NCBI GenBank assembly: GCA_947034885.2 | Contig: OX344750.2 | Span: forward strand, 40,534,821-40,598,820 | DNA from: Thuidium tamariscinum | Taxonomy: Eukaryota; Streptophyta; Bryopsida; Hypnales; Thuidiaceae | DNA length: 64,000 bases | Direction: 5' to 3' | Shown: piece after piece, positions 32,996 through 43,623 of the stretch | How positions within the stretch are numbered: the first letter of the stretch is position 1 | Layout: each line of letters begins with the position of its first letter | Program-made: the position numbers and the translations under genes | The notes under the pieces: model-generated | The model's input: the letters and a program-made list of their open reading frames with translations, nothing else | Told to the model about the DNA's origin: nothing | Database searches by the model: none

Positions 32996-35900
32996 TCAAC
33001 GTCTTGCACGTGTACGATTAGGAGCCATGCTCCTTGCAGCAGCCTCTCGCGTGGTTGCTTGATTGTCTTGAGGTGCAGGTGGAGGACCTCTACGAGTCCC
33101 TCTATAATCACTATCTCCCGGAACTTCACCATCTTCACCTATACTAGGACCCATGGATTCATCATCATGATTGGACGTTGCCCTACCGACTTCGCTTGGT
33201 GAGTTGTCAGGGCTGTCTGAGCCTTCACCTACTATAGAAGCCAATCTGCGGATTGTTCGCCCTCCTACTCCATCTCCAGCGGTATCCACACTGGGCCCCG
33301 TCGGTCCAGGGAGAAGACCTTCGCGGAGAAATGGTATACTCGCCGCTTCTTCCCTTCTTAGCCTTCTACGTGTTCTTCTACTCACTCGTTCATTGGTAGG
33401 GCTTTCTTCACGTGGCCGCGGGCGTCGATTAGTAGTGCGTGTAGGCGGTGCAACGGGTTGTTCTGAGGATGGAGGTGCATTCCTTCGCTCGGTCATATTT
33501 AGAGTTGGGAAGAGACCGGCCAATCGTGTACCGACTGATGGAGTTTCTTGGTTGGGGCGGACTCTAGAAGATGAAGGCCGTGCTGAAATTTGGACGGGTG
33601 GATCATCCAAGCTAGGCGCTTGTGGTCGCACGCCGATCGTGTCTCGAAGCAATGTGCGAAAGTCTATCTCGACACCAATGGGGGATCTGTGGCTACGAGT
33701 GTTCCGCGCCACTCGGGGATCTGTGGCAACGACCTCATCTTCGCCTTGTCTTTCTACCACAACGACATGTTCATGTCTCCGGGTACGCATTTCTTCTTCA
33801 ATCGGCCCTATAACCGGCGAAGGTGGGGCTTCAACCCCTTCGTTTTGATTTCCACCACTTGACCCCGCAATCGATGTACGTGGCATCCATGACGGACTGC
33901 CATCATTTCCCCCGTTGTCATTTCCATCCTCATCTCCCCCGTGGTCATTTCCATCATTATCCGCGCCATCAAAGTCAAATACGGACTCGTCAATTAGGGG
34001 ACCCCTTTCTTGCCTTTCACCCAAAGGCCGAAATGGTGGATCATCATCGCCATTGGAACTGTCGTCTGAGTCATCGTTGTTAGCGTCTGACATAACCGAA
34101 CCACGATCCAAGCCATCTGATTCGGTTGTCATGGAATCTTCGGACAACATGTTCTCAGTGTACCATCGTGCTGCATCCGCCGCACCCCTTTCCCTGAGAG
34201 TCCTCGAATTGGTATAAATGTAAACCAATTCCTCCGCGCGCTCAGATGTCAATCTGTTGCGAGACTTGCTGTGGACAAATGAATACATGCTCCAATTGCG
34301 TTCGCATGATGATGCGGAACATACTTGTGCGAGGATCCTTCTTGCAATAGGTGCAAGCGTATGAGCAGCGGCTCCGAGAAGATCCCACCATTCATGCGGC
34401 TCCAAATTCAAAGTATTCACATCGGGAAGTCCAGCGAACATGCCTCGGCGGTCTCGAAAGGATTGGTACTCAAACAAAGCGGCTGCATATCCCAACCCTC
34501 CAACTGCCAATTTGCGTAGTACTCTAAGAATGGCCTCCTTTGCCTCGTTATCGTCTATTAGTATAATTTCATCAAGGAGGAATGGATTGAGCAGGGCAGC
34601 TGCGTAGTGCAAATCAGTCTTCATCAAATCCCATCGTTCGTAAAACGCGTATTCAACACGGTCCGCATAATTTGCCTCCAATGAAAATGGTCGATTCCTC
34701 AAAGCCAAAACATGCTTTTCTAGCTTCTTCATCACGATCCATGCTTTGCCCATGACCGGATGTTTTCCATCAAACTCTCGAAGAGCCACCAACACAGGCT
34801 CTACCATATGCACAAAGTTGAGACACCTCCTCCAGAACTCGTCCTTTCGAACCCTACGTCGAACCTTTTCTGCCTTATTGTGTATTGCAGCGTTCGAGGA
34901 CCTCACATATTCGTTCCACTGCGGATCATGGACTGTAGATTCCACGGCTTCCTTGACCTCGGCCAAACGCTCGATCATGAGGAACATGGTCGCAAAACGT
35001 GTCTCAATGGGATTCTTCAACATGAGGTTAGGAGAATGTCGTCGGAAAATGGCGAGTGGCATGTGATGCGTGCGAATGAATTTCACGATTGATTTTGCTT
35101 TCTTCACCATTTTGACCACCCAAAGTTGCTTGCCCCAATCTTCAAGTAGAAGGTCAAGTGCATGCGCGGAACAACCTTGGAAATATAGGTGAGGGAATTC
35201 GCGAGTAATTTGAGTACCAGCCAAACGCATGTTTGGCGCATTGTCCGTACAAACTTGCACCACATTCTGTCCCCCCACCGCGTCAATGTAATCGATCATG
35301 CGATTAGCCACATAAACAGCGTCTTTGCTTTCGCCTGTAGTGTCCACCGATCCCAAAAATACTTCTCCACTCGTGCACGACAACATTACATTGATCAATG
35401 GCCGATGGTTGACATTGTCCCATCCGTCAGAACATATAGTGACACCGTACTTGTGGATAGGCCCCTTTGTCTTCTCCGCTACCAGTGCAGCCACTTCCTC
35501 CTTTGTTGATGTCATGAGCTTCGTACGTATGGCATTGTAAGGTGGAGGTTTGTAAAGAACTCTGGACTCGGAGGTTGATTTCACGGCATCCACAAAAGCG
35601 GGGTGTCTCACCACATTGAATGGGATATTTGCTTCGTAGAAAAACTTTGCCCACTTCTTGTCTAGTACTTGCTTTTTGGATGTGTCCATCCCTTCTTGTA
35701 CGGATAATTGCCTCAGCGGTCGACTATGGGTCGAAGAAGGGACAGGCGCCTCTGATGATCGAACTTGAGAATTTTGGCCCAAAGTATTTCCTCCCCCTCC
35801 ACTAATTGAGATTGAAGCATTGGGTAATTCTTGATCACGTACCACCCTCGTTGGATTCGATGACGGTGATGTCACTTCCACATCATGTTCCTCTTCGTCT

Positions 35901-36130
35901 TCGGAGACCGTAGGAACATTCCCCCCACAATTGAAAAACATAGCCTTCATTGCTGCACTGGCCTTGTTGCACATTCTCACTCCGGGGAGGGTGTCATTTC
36001 GTCTATAACCCAAGTGGAAAAGCAAGCGATCCTTGCGGTAACTAATCTTCGTTTTGCAGAACTTGCATTCCACTTTCCCATCCTCTTGTAGCCTGTACCA
36101 GGGTTCCCATTGTGTCCTCCCCCCTCCCAT
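32996..36130 (-). CDS. hAT-superfamily transposase with long acidic tail
   Basis: 1,044 residues from the ATG at 36,130, uninterrupted. A BED-type zinc finger lies at ~8-60 (WEPWYRLQEDGKVECKFC, then H and C ligands). A DUF659/RNase H-like part begins ~170, with CSDGWDNVNHRP (first Asp, ~231) and VCTDNAPNM (second Asp, ~292), followed by GCSAHALDLLL, the hAT CxxH motif. The C-terminal dimerisation region (~585-660) has SSCERNWSMY, carrying the expected Glu. The three catalytic acidic residues are thus present. Beyond it come ~380 residues of disordered sequence with an Asp/Gly/Asn-rich stretch, absent from typical hAT transposases. Predicted role: cutting and pasting the 17-kb element by binding its ends and subterminal arrays in the nucleus. 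Confidence 0.9.
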   Translation of the reverse strand: MGGGRTQWEPWYRLQEDGKVECKFCKTKISYRKDRLLFHLGYRRNDTLPGVRMCNKASAAMKAMFFNCGGNVPTVSEDEEEHDVEVTSPSSNPTRVVRDQELPNASISISGGGGNTLGQNSQVRSSEAPVPSSTHSRPLRQLSVQEGMDTSKKQVLDKKWAKFFYEANIPFNVVRHPAFVDAVKSTSESRVLYKPPPYNAIRTKLMTSTKEEVAALVAEKTKGPIHKYGVTICSDGWDNVNHRPLINVMLSCTSGEVFLGSVDTTGESKDAVYVANRMIDYIDAVGGQNVVQVCTDNAPNMRLAGTQITREFPHLYFQGCSAHALDLLLEDWGKQLWVVKMVKKAKSIVKFIRTHHMPLAIFRRHSPNLMLKNPIETRFATMFLMIERLAEVKEAVESTVHDPQWNEYVRSSNAAIHNKAEKVRRRVRKDEFWRRCLNFVHMVEPVLVALREFDGKHPVMGKAWIVMKKLEKHVLALRNRPFSLEANYADRVEYAFYERWDLMKTDLHYAAALLNPFLLDEIILIDDNEAKEAILRVLRKLAVGGLGYAAALFEYQSFRDRRGMFAGLPDVNTLNLEPHEWWDLLGAAAHTLAPIARRILAQVCSASSCERNWSMYSFVHSKSRNRLTSERAEELVYIYTNSRTLRERGAADAARWYTENMLSEDSMTTESDGLDRGSVMSDANNDDSDDSSNGDDDPPFRPLGERQERGPLIDESVFDFDGADNDGNDHGGDEDGNDNGGNDGSPSWMPRTSIAGSSGGNQNEGVEAPPSPVIGPIEEEMRTRRHEHVVVVERQGEDEVVATDPRVARNTRSHRSPIGVEIDFRTLLRDTIGVRPQAPSLDDPPVQISARPSSSRVRPNQETPSVGTRLAGLFPTLNMTERRNAPPSSEQPVAPPTRTTNRRPRPREESPTNERVSRRTRRRLRREEAASIPFLREGLLPGPTGPSVDTAGDGVGGRTIRRLASIVGEGSDSPDNSPSEVGRATSNHDDESMGPSIGEDGEVPGDSDYRGTRRGPPPAPQDNQATTREAAARSMAPNRTRARR

Positions 36131-36156
36131 TGCTCCCACTGGTTCTTCACTTGAAA

Positions 36157-36214
36157 CTGCACAAACAAAACAGGTTAGTATTCAGTTTGGATGTGATGTG
36201 GAAATAACACTTAC
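36157..36214 (-). other. Predicted 58-nt intron in the transposase leader
   Basis: On the minus strand it reads GTAAGTG from 36,214 to TTTGTGCAG at 36,157. Splicing would place the ATG at 36,130 27 nt into the second exon. Confidence 0.55.
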
Positions 36215-36344
36215 TGCTTTCACAGCAAGTGTTCCTCCCACACACTCTTCTTGGACTTCACTCTAGTGCAATGGCTGTGTGCCAACCAGGTCATAAGAGC
36301 AGAGATCAGCAAGGAAAAGTGACCTTCAAATACACGGCTTGTGC

Positions 36345-36350
36345 TATATA
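36345..36350 (-). promoter_or_regulatory. TATA box of the hAT transposase
   Basis: TATATA on the minus strand, 10 bp from the inner edge of the right subterminal array, so the transposase promoter abuts likely transposase-binding sites. Confidence 0.6.
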
Positions 36351-36359
36351 CTGTGAAGG

Positions 36360-37075
36360 CCTGGCAGCAGTCGTCCAGTCGACGGCCTGTCCGTTGGCGC
36401 ACTGTGGACAGCCGCGGACGGGACGTCGTGGCCGTCCCCGCAGACGCTCTGGCCGTCCAGCGGACGTCCCGCTGTCCAGACGACGGCCTGGCCGTCCCCG
36501 CAGCGTGGACGGACTCTGGACGCCGTGACCGTCCGCTGAACAGAAAACTGTCGAGGCGACGGCCTGGCCGTCCCCGCTGCGTGGACGGACTCTGGACGCC
36601 GTGACCGTCCGCTGAACAGAAAACTGTCGACGCGACGGCCTGGCCGTCCCGTCGAAGTGCACAAGCCGCGGACGCTCTGGCCGTCCCGTCGAAGTGCACA
36701 AGCCGCGGACGCTCTGGCCGTCTCCGCTGCGTGGACGGACTCTGGACGCCGTGACCGTCCGCTGAACGGAAAACTGTCGAGGCAACGGCCTGGCCGTCCC
36801 GTCGAAGTGCACAAGCCGCGGACGCTCTGGCCGTCCCCGCTGCGTGGACGGACTCTGGACGCCGTGACCGTCCGCTGAACAGAAAACTGTCGAGGCGACG
36901 GCCTGGCCGTCACGCCTAAACCCTAAAGCCGCAGACGCTCTGTCCGTCCACGCGACGGCCAGTCGTCGAGGCGGCCGACAGGCCGTCTGCGCGCTGTCGA
37001 CGGACTTCATCCGCGCTGTCGACGACGCCGTCAGCATTCGGGACGGCCTCTGACGCGTCCTGCCGCGTCATGACA
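36360..37075. repeat. Right subterminal GACGGCC / GGCCGTC array with higher-order units
   Basis: Dense GGACGGCC/GGCCGTCC palindromic motifs. A ~76-bp unit running from GCGTGGACGGACTCTGGACG to ACTGTCGAGGCGACGGCC recurs near 36,503, 36,579, 36,730 and 36,841. A second unit, GTCGAAGTGCACAAGCCGCG, occurs three times. Long frames across it are repeat artefacts. Confidence 0.85.
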
Positions 37076-37087
37076 TCCCGACAGGAA

Positions 37088-37119
37088 AAGCCCACGTCAC
37101 GTCAGGATAGACAACCCTG
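37088..37119 (-). repeat. Right terminal inverted repeat of the 17-kb element
   Basis: Read on the minus strand from 37,119 it begins CAGGGTTGTCTATCCTGACG, matching the left end. Confidence 0.85.
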
Positions 37120-37127
37120 CTTAAACT
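37120..37127. repeat. Right 8-bp target-site duplication (CTTAAACT)
   Basis: Identical to 20,048-20,055, directly after the CAACCCTG terminus. Confidence 0.92.
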
Positions 37128-37585
37128 GCACCCTGTATTGGTTGGAACTTGGAACTGAGTAAGCGCCGTATGGATCGACGGGAGGCTGCTGCTGAAATGC
37201 ACGATCGTAGTCTGTTGGAGTAGAATTAGCGGTTATAGTGATTCGGGGACAATCATCTATGCAGTTGCTTTTTGACGAAGTTCTCTGTGATTACGGTATG
37301 GTTTTAAATCTGGACCGTAAGAACTAGTTTGCTGTGGAAGTACTGCTTGCGCATAACTCAATGCATTCTGTCAATTTGAAATATTGCACATCATTCGAAC
37401 TCCATATACGGTCCGTTTGTAGTTCCACAAGGAAGTTATGGCAGTTCCCTCCTTACCGTGAAAGCACCAGCAATTGAGAATCTTCTGGGTATAGACCAGC
37501 CTTGTAACTGAATTGGTCTACTATATTTTGAATATTTCCTTAGGGTTTCCCATCATCGTTCTGGTCCTTCGGGAACTATGAGAAG

Positions 37586-39154
37586 CTCTCGCTACCGAGA
37601 CAAGATCCTAGCACTTAGTGGATTGGGACTCACGGGCGAGATCAGGATGTTCTCTGCTATAGGATTCGTGGTTTCATCAGTTGGGGTTGGGCTTACCGAA
37701 GGTCTCCGCTGCATTTTATTTGTGATGAATCTCGATCGATGCTCGGTCTCCAGGGGTGGTTGGATGATCTCTGCCGCAGAATGTGAGAACCGAGTAGGTA
37801 GACCTACAATGCTAGGATGAGCGGAAACTGATCCCCATGATGAATTCATGTAGCTCCAAATCTGACCGTTGATGAGGCTTTGAGTTCAGAGCTTTGGCTC
37901 GAATGCGCGGGACTCCACGCCTGCTCTCTTATCGGACTATCTGTGTCCGATCAAGAATCGTTCATGTTTATCTTGAATTAAAAAGTGTCCGCAATTGATA
38001 TCAGTGAAAGAAATTCGCGCTCAGTGTATAGTGGTGTAGTCCTCTCGGCAACGAGATGGAGTCAGCCAGAGACCGGTCTCGAAAAATTTGCCAAATGGAC
38101 TAGTCGCAGATTACTTCATGATGCAAGAGGGGCCACGATTGATTGTGATCTCGCTACCGAGAGCCCTTCTGGAGGCCCCGGGCTTTGCAGCAATATCTGC
38201 CGCTTCAGAAGATCGAGATCTGACTTATTCAGTTTAGCTAGGAAATTGATGCCAGGGTTGTATCCTCGTCTGTATAGACAGTCTGCAGGCTGTCCACTGA
38301 ATTCCAACAGGGGCCACCCACCGATCCTTTCTCATTGCCGAGAGTGTCCCTGACAACCCCATGATTCGGAGAAATACGACCCATTTCCCCAGACCAGGTT
38401 TAAACTGATCGATTTCTTGATTTGGGAATCTGGAAAAACCTGCAACTAGTCCTCTGAGAGGATCATCTCTCGCCACCGAGAGATTCACATTTACTTCCTC
38501 GTCTTGGAAGAAGAAGGCATTATTTCAATGACTCCTACATATCACAGTAGTTCTGTCTCGAGGAATTAATATAAAAAGGTCAAATTTAATAGTCGTGAGA
38601 GCTCATAGCTCATTTTATAGCTTTGCAACATACTATAGTGGATATCAAGAGATATAACGATTCAATATCTGAGACTAGACCTAGAATGATATGGGATTAA
38701 TTTCACAAATGTTTCCCTAGATTGCAAATAGAGATCGATTGGTGAAACCTCTCGGCACCGAGATGAATGCATCAAGTAATTCCGAGTGTAGAAATGTGTA
38801 TATTTTCTTTAGAAGTCCACTTGCACAAGGTTGTAAAGTGAATCCCATTTTCCTATGAATTTTCAGGGAATCCCGATTGAACATACATAATGGCTGTCTC
38901 TCACCACCGAGACTAGATTTTTACTGTTGAGGTCCTGCATTCGTGTATTGATTATTCTTAGGTTATCGTAGGTCAATCTAGACTTCCTTAGAATTTTCAT
39001 CACTTGTACATAATTGTTTACTTCAATTAGATCCTAGCCTAGCAGGCTTCTCGACACCGAGATAGAAAGGAATTTTAATTGATGGGTCTAATTGTTGAAA
39101 TCTGTTTAGAATCCCGCTAGGTCCTAAGCTTGGTAACTCTCTCGCCACCGAGAG
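37586..39154. repeat. Cluster of CTCTCG-N3/4-CGAGAG hairpin motifs
   Basis: At least eight short palindromes of the type CTCTCGCCACCGAGAG at 37,586, 38,042, 38,149, 38,467, 38,749, 38,896, 39,048 and 39,139, spaced about 90-460 bp in otherwise non-repetitive, gene-free DNA. Loop bases vary (CTAC, GCAC, CCAC, ACAC) while the arms are kept. A lone copy lies at 19,396 in the other flank of the insertion. Confidence 0.75.
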
Positions 39155-39436
39155 TGATGAATGAGTGGAGCAGTCTTGCAAATTTGTTGTGTAATTTTGA
39201 TGACATTATTGCTATTGCTATTTTTTTGAAAACAAAGTTTGTTCGGACCTTCAGTATTAATGAGTGATAAATTAGGCATTGCTGGATATAGAATAGTACT
39301 TTCAAGGACGCAAAGATAGATCATCATATTACCCTTTATAGGTATTGTTTGGTAGATCGATATGTATTGGTATAATCCAAATTTTTTTTTGGGATTGCAC
39401 ATTGTTTCTCATAATCCAGCTTCTAGTAATTTGCAG

Positions 39437-42400
39437 TTTGTGGGTATGTTTGAAGGATCCCTTGCCTACAGATGTTGTTGTGCTACATGAAGAGAGGCTC
39501 ATTGAGGAAGTTGCAAAAGAGATTTTGGAAGACAATACTGTTATACTGAGCAAGGCAGGGCCATTAGTGAGGGGGATGTGGAAGAAGGAGAAGATGCCAT
39601 TCGTAGGAAGCAGAAGTTGGATTTTGTGACTACAATTTCTAGTCTGAAACTGAAGCCTCACCATCTCTCGCGACAGAAAATTCCATTGTGTCGATTCGTT
39701 CCAATGCCTATGGTTCGGCCCACATTAGGATGTGACATTACCAAACTTGAGCAGGACTTTGCCCAAGGGTATGAAGAAGGGTCTCGGGTGTTTTATGTCT
39801 CCACTTCGGATGAGGATGGTAATTCTAGATTGTTTTCTGATGCGGAGAAAGCTCAATGGGGCCCTATGTGGAACACTGTCAACGATGAGTTCAATATTTC
39901 TTTGAGCAAGATTCCTGAGCTGATGCACTTGGTGGATGCAAAATTTTATGTTTGCGATGGGAATCACCGATGTATTGCGTGGATGAGACACATCAAACGT
40001 CTCTACTCCACAAATTTGAAGTGGCACATTTCGGTTGACTCAATCATTTTGGATACAAAAGGCCGAGTTGGTGCAGCAATGCAAGTTATGCATGATATAA
40101 ATAAGTAAGTATCCTCCTTCTCATGTCATCCTAAAGGTATTTGTTTTTTGTTTATGCAGTGATCTAACATTGTTTGGCCTACAATCTGTGTAGGCACACG
40201 GAGCATTCGCACATCAAGACAAACCTCGTGCATACACTATATCGTGTTAAGAAGTATGGGTCTATGCCCATTGACAAGTTCAATGAACTTCTAAGTGTAG
40301 AGGATATGAAGGCATGCCATCAAAATACTCGCAGGACATGGTATTCCATGCCTTTGGATGTCTTCACTTCATTCATATTTCAAGTAAGATGTCTTTCACT
40401 TTTCAATTTGTTCTAATGAAATTGTGATCTTGAATTAGAGGGAATACTGTTTTTATATATCTTTGTTCATTGACATTTTCTTGGTTTTTTTGATGTGCAC
40501 TATGTAGCAAGAGATTGCAGCAGCAGCAGACTTAGGGGTTCGGAAGTACCACGAGGAGACACCAGGGGAGGATGTGACTGCTGTAGGGGTTGCAACTGCT
40601 ATGCGAGTGGCTACCAAGGAAATGATTGACAAGCTGTACAAGAAACTATCCAAGATTGTTTCGGTAGCACATCCGGCCTTAGGGGATGAGTGGCTTCAAG
40701 AGGTACTTCCATTTTCTTTTTCAGCCTATTCTCTTTTTTAAATGTTCTTCTCCACCATACTAAGTAATGTTTTCAAATGATAGATTGAGAGGCATTGGAC
40801 TTTATACTCTGCTCCAGAGTTGACTCTTGACAAACTCCAGCTAATTACTACTGCAAACGCAAGTGCGAGACATAAGGTGAAGTGGCTGAATTCCTCCGGA
40901 CCAACTCGAGAGGCACGCCGATTTCCTCCAAGACCAGCTAATGACGAAAAACTGAATTCTTTCCTTTGTAAAGCCTACTGGTATACTGGGGTAAGTTCTT
41001 TGCATCCATTACTTTAATTTTGAACGATAGTCTATTCCTTCTCTTTATTTCTATTCTGACCTTGTTATATTTTTTTACTTTACTAGATTGAAGACTCTGC
41101 CGTTGAGTTGTATGAGTCAATACTTCGATCTGACAACATTTCTATCAATATGGAGGTGACTGAAGAGCCACAAACACTTGTGGATTTCACTGAGAGCTGG
41201 CGTATGAAACTTTGGGACTACGCTTTTGTAGGTGTCTTCAAGGGGGCTGACTCATTCAAAAAGTCAGATGCCTTTAAGGACTTCAAGGGATCTTTGCTTG
41301 TCGTGAGAAGGATTTTATACAAGTATTGCAATTTTTATTTCAATTTTCTTTGTTGATTTTATTTTATTCTTGATCTGTTACTACTATGGCTGAATATGTG
41401 GTAATATTTGCAGGTACTTCATGTTCGAGTTGTATGCAAAGAAAGCCATCTCAAAGGCTGATTTACCACCGTTTCTCAACACTTGGCTTAATCATGCAAT
41501 GCCTGAGTCCTGTATGTTCTCTTCGGCACAGTTGAAGAATTGGCCAAGTGCTCATCTTCAAGCTATGCCTTGGTACCGGAGTGTAGCCAGGGATTTATCC
41601 CTCCTCATGAAACAGCTCTCTTCCAGTCAATCAAGGAAAGTGCTACCGTGGTGTCAATGGTGGATGAGTTTGCAGGCTTAGATGTTGAGGCTCGTGCAAA
41701 GGCCATCAAGAGGCGAGAGTTGGCAGACAAGAAGAAGGAAGAGAAATGGGAAGAAGCCAGGAAGAAAACTGAGGAGAATGATGCGAAGAAGAAGGAGCGG
41801 GAAGCCGAGAAAGCCAAGACTGATGGTAAGGGCAAGCAGAAGGGTAGGAAGAGGAAGGCAGAGACCGTGGTGCCGGACCCAGCAGTGAGTGATGCTACCA
41901 TGAAGGATACTTCTTCCGGTTTTTCTCTCACTCAACAACGTCTTCTACATGGACCTGTACCCCATGCTCTTAACTTGCAAGGTGTACCTCCAGTGGATGA
42001 GTGCATCTTAAATGTTTCTATTACTACTTTACTCGATGCAGAGGAAGGTAGTGCTCCTGATGCATTCAATGCCATGACGGCCTTCTTAGAAAAGGTATTG
42101 ATTGTCTACTTTGATCTTCTATAGTTTGTTGTGTTTATCTTTGTTTCTTTTTACTATTTTTCCAAAGAATTATCATTGATGTACTTCTACATTTGTCCTT
42201 TTTCACTTAACTAATTACAAATACATTGTTTTTATTTCTACAGCATGCTTCAGACAAGGACCGCTATCTTGATGGTGTCTTGACTAAACAAGCCCTTGTA
42301 GACCTCATCATTGTAGATGTACCAGAGGGTTTATCGGTCCCTACTGTGTCCATTCCACCGGCAGCTATTCCAGTGTGGAATCAATTTTCCGAGGATGGTC

Positions 42401-43623
42401 TACAAGCTGTCTTCGATCTTGCAGAGAACTATCTTCACGATGGAGGGGCTCTACTTGTCATGTATCCTCTTTGTCGTAAGATGCAGTCCTACCTGAAAGG
42501 ATTCTGTGTGGATTTTGAGGTCAAAGCTCTCAAGGAATGGTGGGGCATGAATAGACTTCACTTGAAGTCACCTACGGATCCACTTGCCACGGTAAATTCC
42601 TAAGCTTTGATTGTGCTATTCATTTCTCAATTGCCACATTCTGAATACTGCATACTGACTTTGAAATATTCTACAGACTATACGTTTTGGTATATCATTG
42701 TATGTCAAGGCTACAGCAGGAGAGGTTCCATCGAAGTTTTCTTTTCAAGAAGTACCTGCACATGATGCCGTAGGTGTTAGTGTGGCCCGAGACGACGTGC
42801 TACAAAATTTTTGCAACAAGGAGGATGTCTCCATGAATGGCAAGATGCCATGGCGAGGGCCACGAGAGAAGGCTCGAGCCTTCATGCAGATGTTGATAGA
42901 AGCGACTTCCTCAACGGGTGACATTGTGATGGATTGCATTGCAGCTACATGTGTTTTTCTTCTTTTCTTTTGTCACTTTCAAGGAATTTGTGATTTATGA
43001 GTTGTATAATTTTCTAACTATTCTTCTTTTATAATTTCTACAGGTTCATCTATTTATGCTTGTCGAGCTACTGGACGCCATGTCGTGGCTTTGGAGGAAG
43101 ATAAGTCCATTTTTGAGGCTTTACTTGCTCCTTTGATTTGCTCCGTTTCTACTTCACAGGTGCAATCGGTAGTGTCTCCAGCTCCTGCTATTGAGCTTGA
43201 TGATGAAGAGGTGCTAGTCCACCGTATCCCGAAGAAATCACGATTTAGTAAGTAAGTTTATCCTTAATTGTGTTAATTTGAACTTTATGGTTATATTTTA
43301 TGCTTTGTGCTAATACTTGTTCATTTATTTTTTGTAGGCAAGCCGAAAAAATGAAGATGGTGAGACATCAACCTTTCTTTGGGGATCCATCATTTTTTGG
43401 TAGCCCCCCAAAACCTTTCCAGCTACCAGTGTATGCTGAGGCTGTAGCATTGCACCTTCAAACTCATGCTCCTAAACCATCTTCCAGGGCTCGTAAAGTA
43501 GATCCACGTGTTTTGACATACATAGATGATTCTACTAGAGAGTGTAGTGATGAGTCATCACATAGTGATGAGAGCTCTGCATCTAGATCCTCTAGCAGTA
43601 CCCTTCACAAATCTACTGGATGA
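39437..43623 (+). CDS. Multi-exon gene: ParB-like domain plus DNA-methyltransferase-like domain
   Basis: Exons supported by GT-AG sites and phase: 39,437-40,104 (start unclear), 40,194-40,383, 40,508-40,702, 40,784-40,990, 41,087-41,322, 41,414-42,094, 42,244-42,591, 42,677-42,950, 43,044-43,251, 43,338-43,623 (TGA). Exon one holds a ParB/Srx-type motif (FYVCDGNHRCIAWMRHI). Exon six ends in a long basic coiled coil (KKKEEKWEEARKKTEEN). The last exons look like an N4/N6 DNA methylase: TGDIVMDCIAAT, split by an intron, for DPFxGxG, then GRHVVALEEDKSIFEALL, and VDVPEG in place of DPPY. Both catalytic signatures are degenerate, so it may bind rather than methylate DNA. The frame changes once near 39,540-39,560 and once near 41,510; each needs a missed splice, sequence error or true frameshift. 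No 5' first exon was found. Confidence 0.7.

Larger units (their letters stand above)
20056..37119. mobile_element. Complete 17-kb cargo-carrying hAT-superfamily transposon
   Basis: The ends are CAGGGTTG at 20,056 and CAACCCTG ending at 37,119, flanked by identical CTTAAACT. Just inside, both ends continue with related sequence rich in CGTCACG/CGTGACG and then GACGGCC arrays. Contents from left to right: array, AT-rich satellite, RING-H2 gene (minus), array with a MITE in it, inverted AT-rich satellite, telomere-like CCCTAAA run, array, kinase-like gene (plus), TTAA-flanked element, hAT transposase (minus), array. Typical autonomous hAT elements are a few kb with one transposase gene, so size and cargo are unusual. 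The transposase frame is open, so the element may be recent; the kinase cargo has one stop. Confidence 0.9.

Noticed and set aside
33171-33848. A 225-codon plus-strand frame
   Set aside because: Antisense shadow of the disordered tail of the hAT transposase.
36220-37037. A 243-codon minus-strand frame and several others in the right array
   Set aside because: Periodic repeat translation only, with identical segments recurring; no sign of a real protein.
41508-41531. A 20-nt GT-AG intron that would restore frame in the methylase-like gene
   Set aside because: Too short for a plant intron; a sequence error or real frameshift is more likely.
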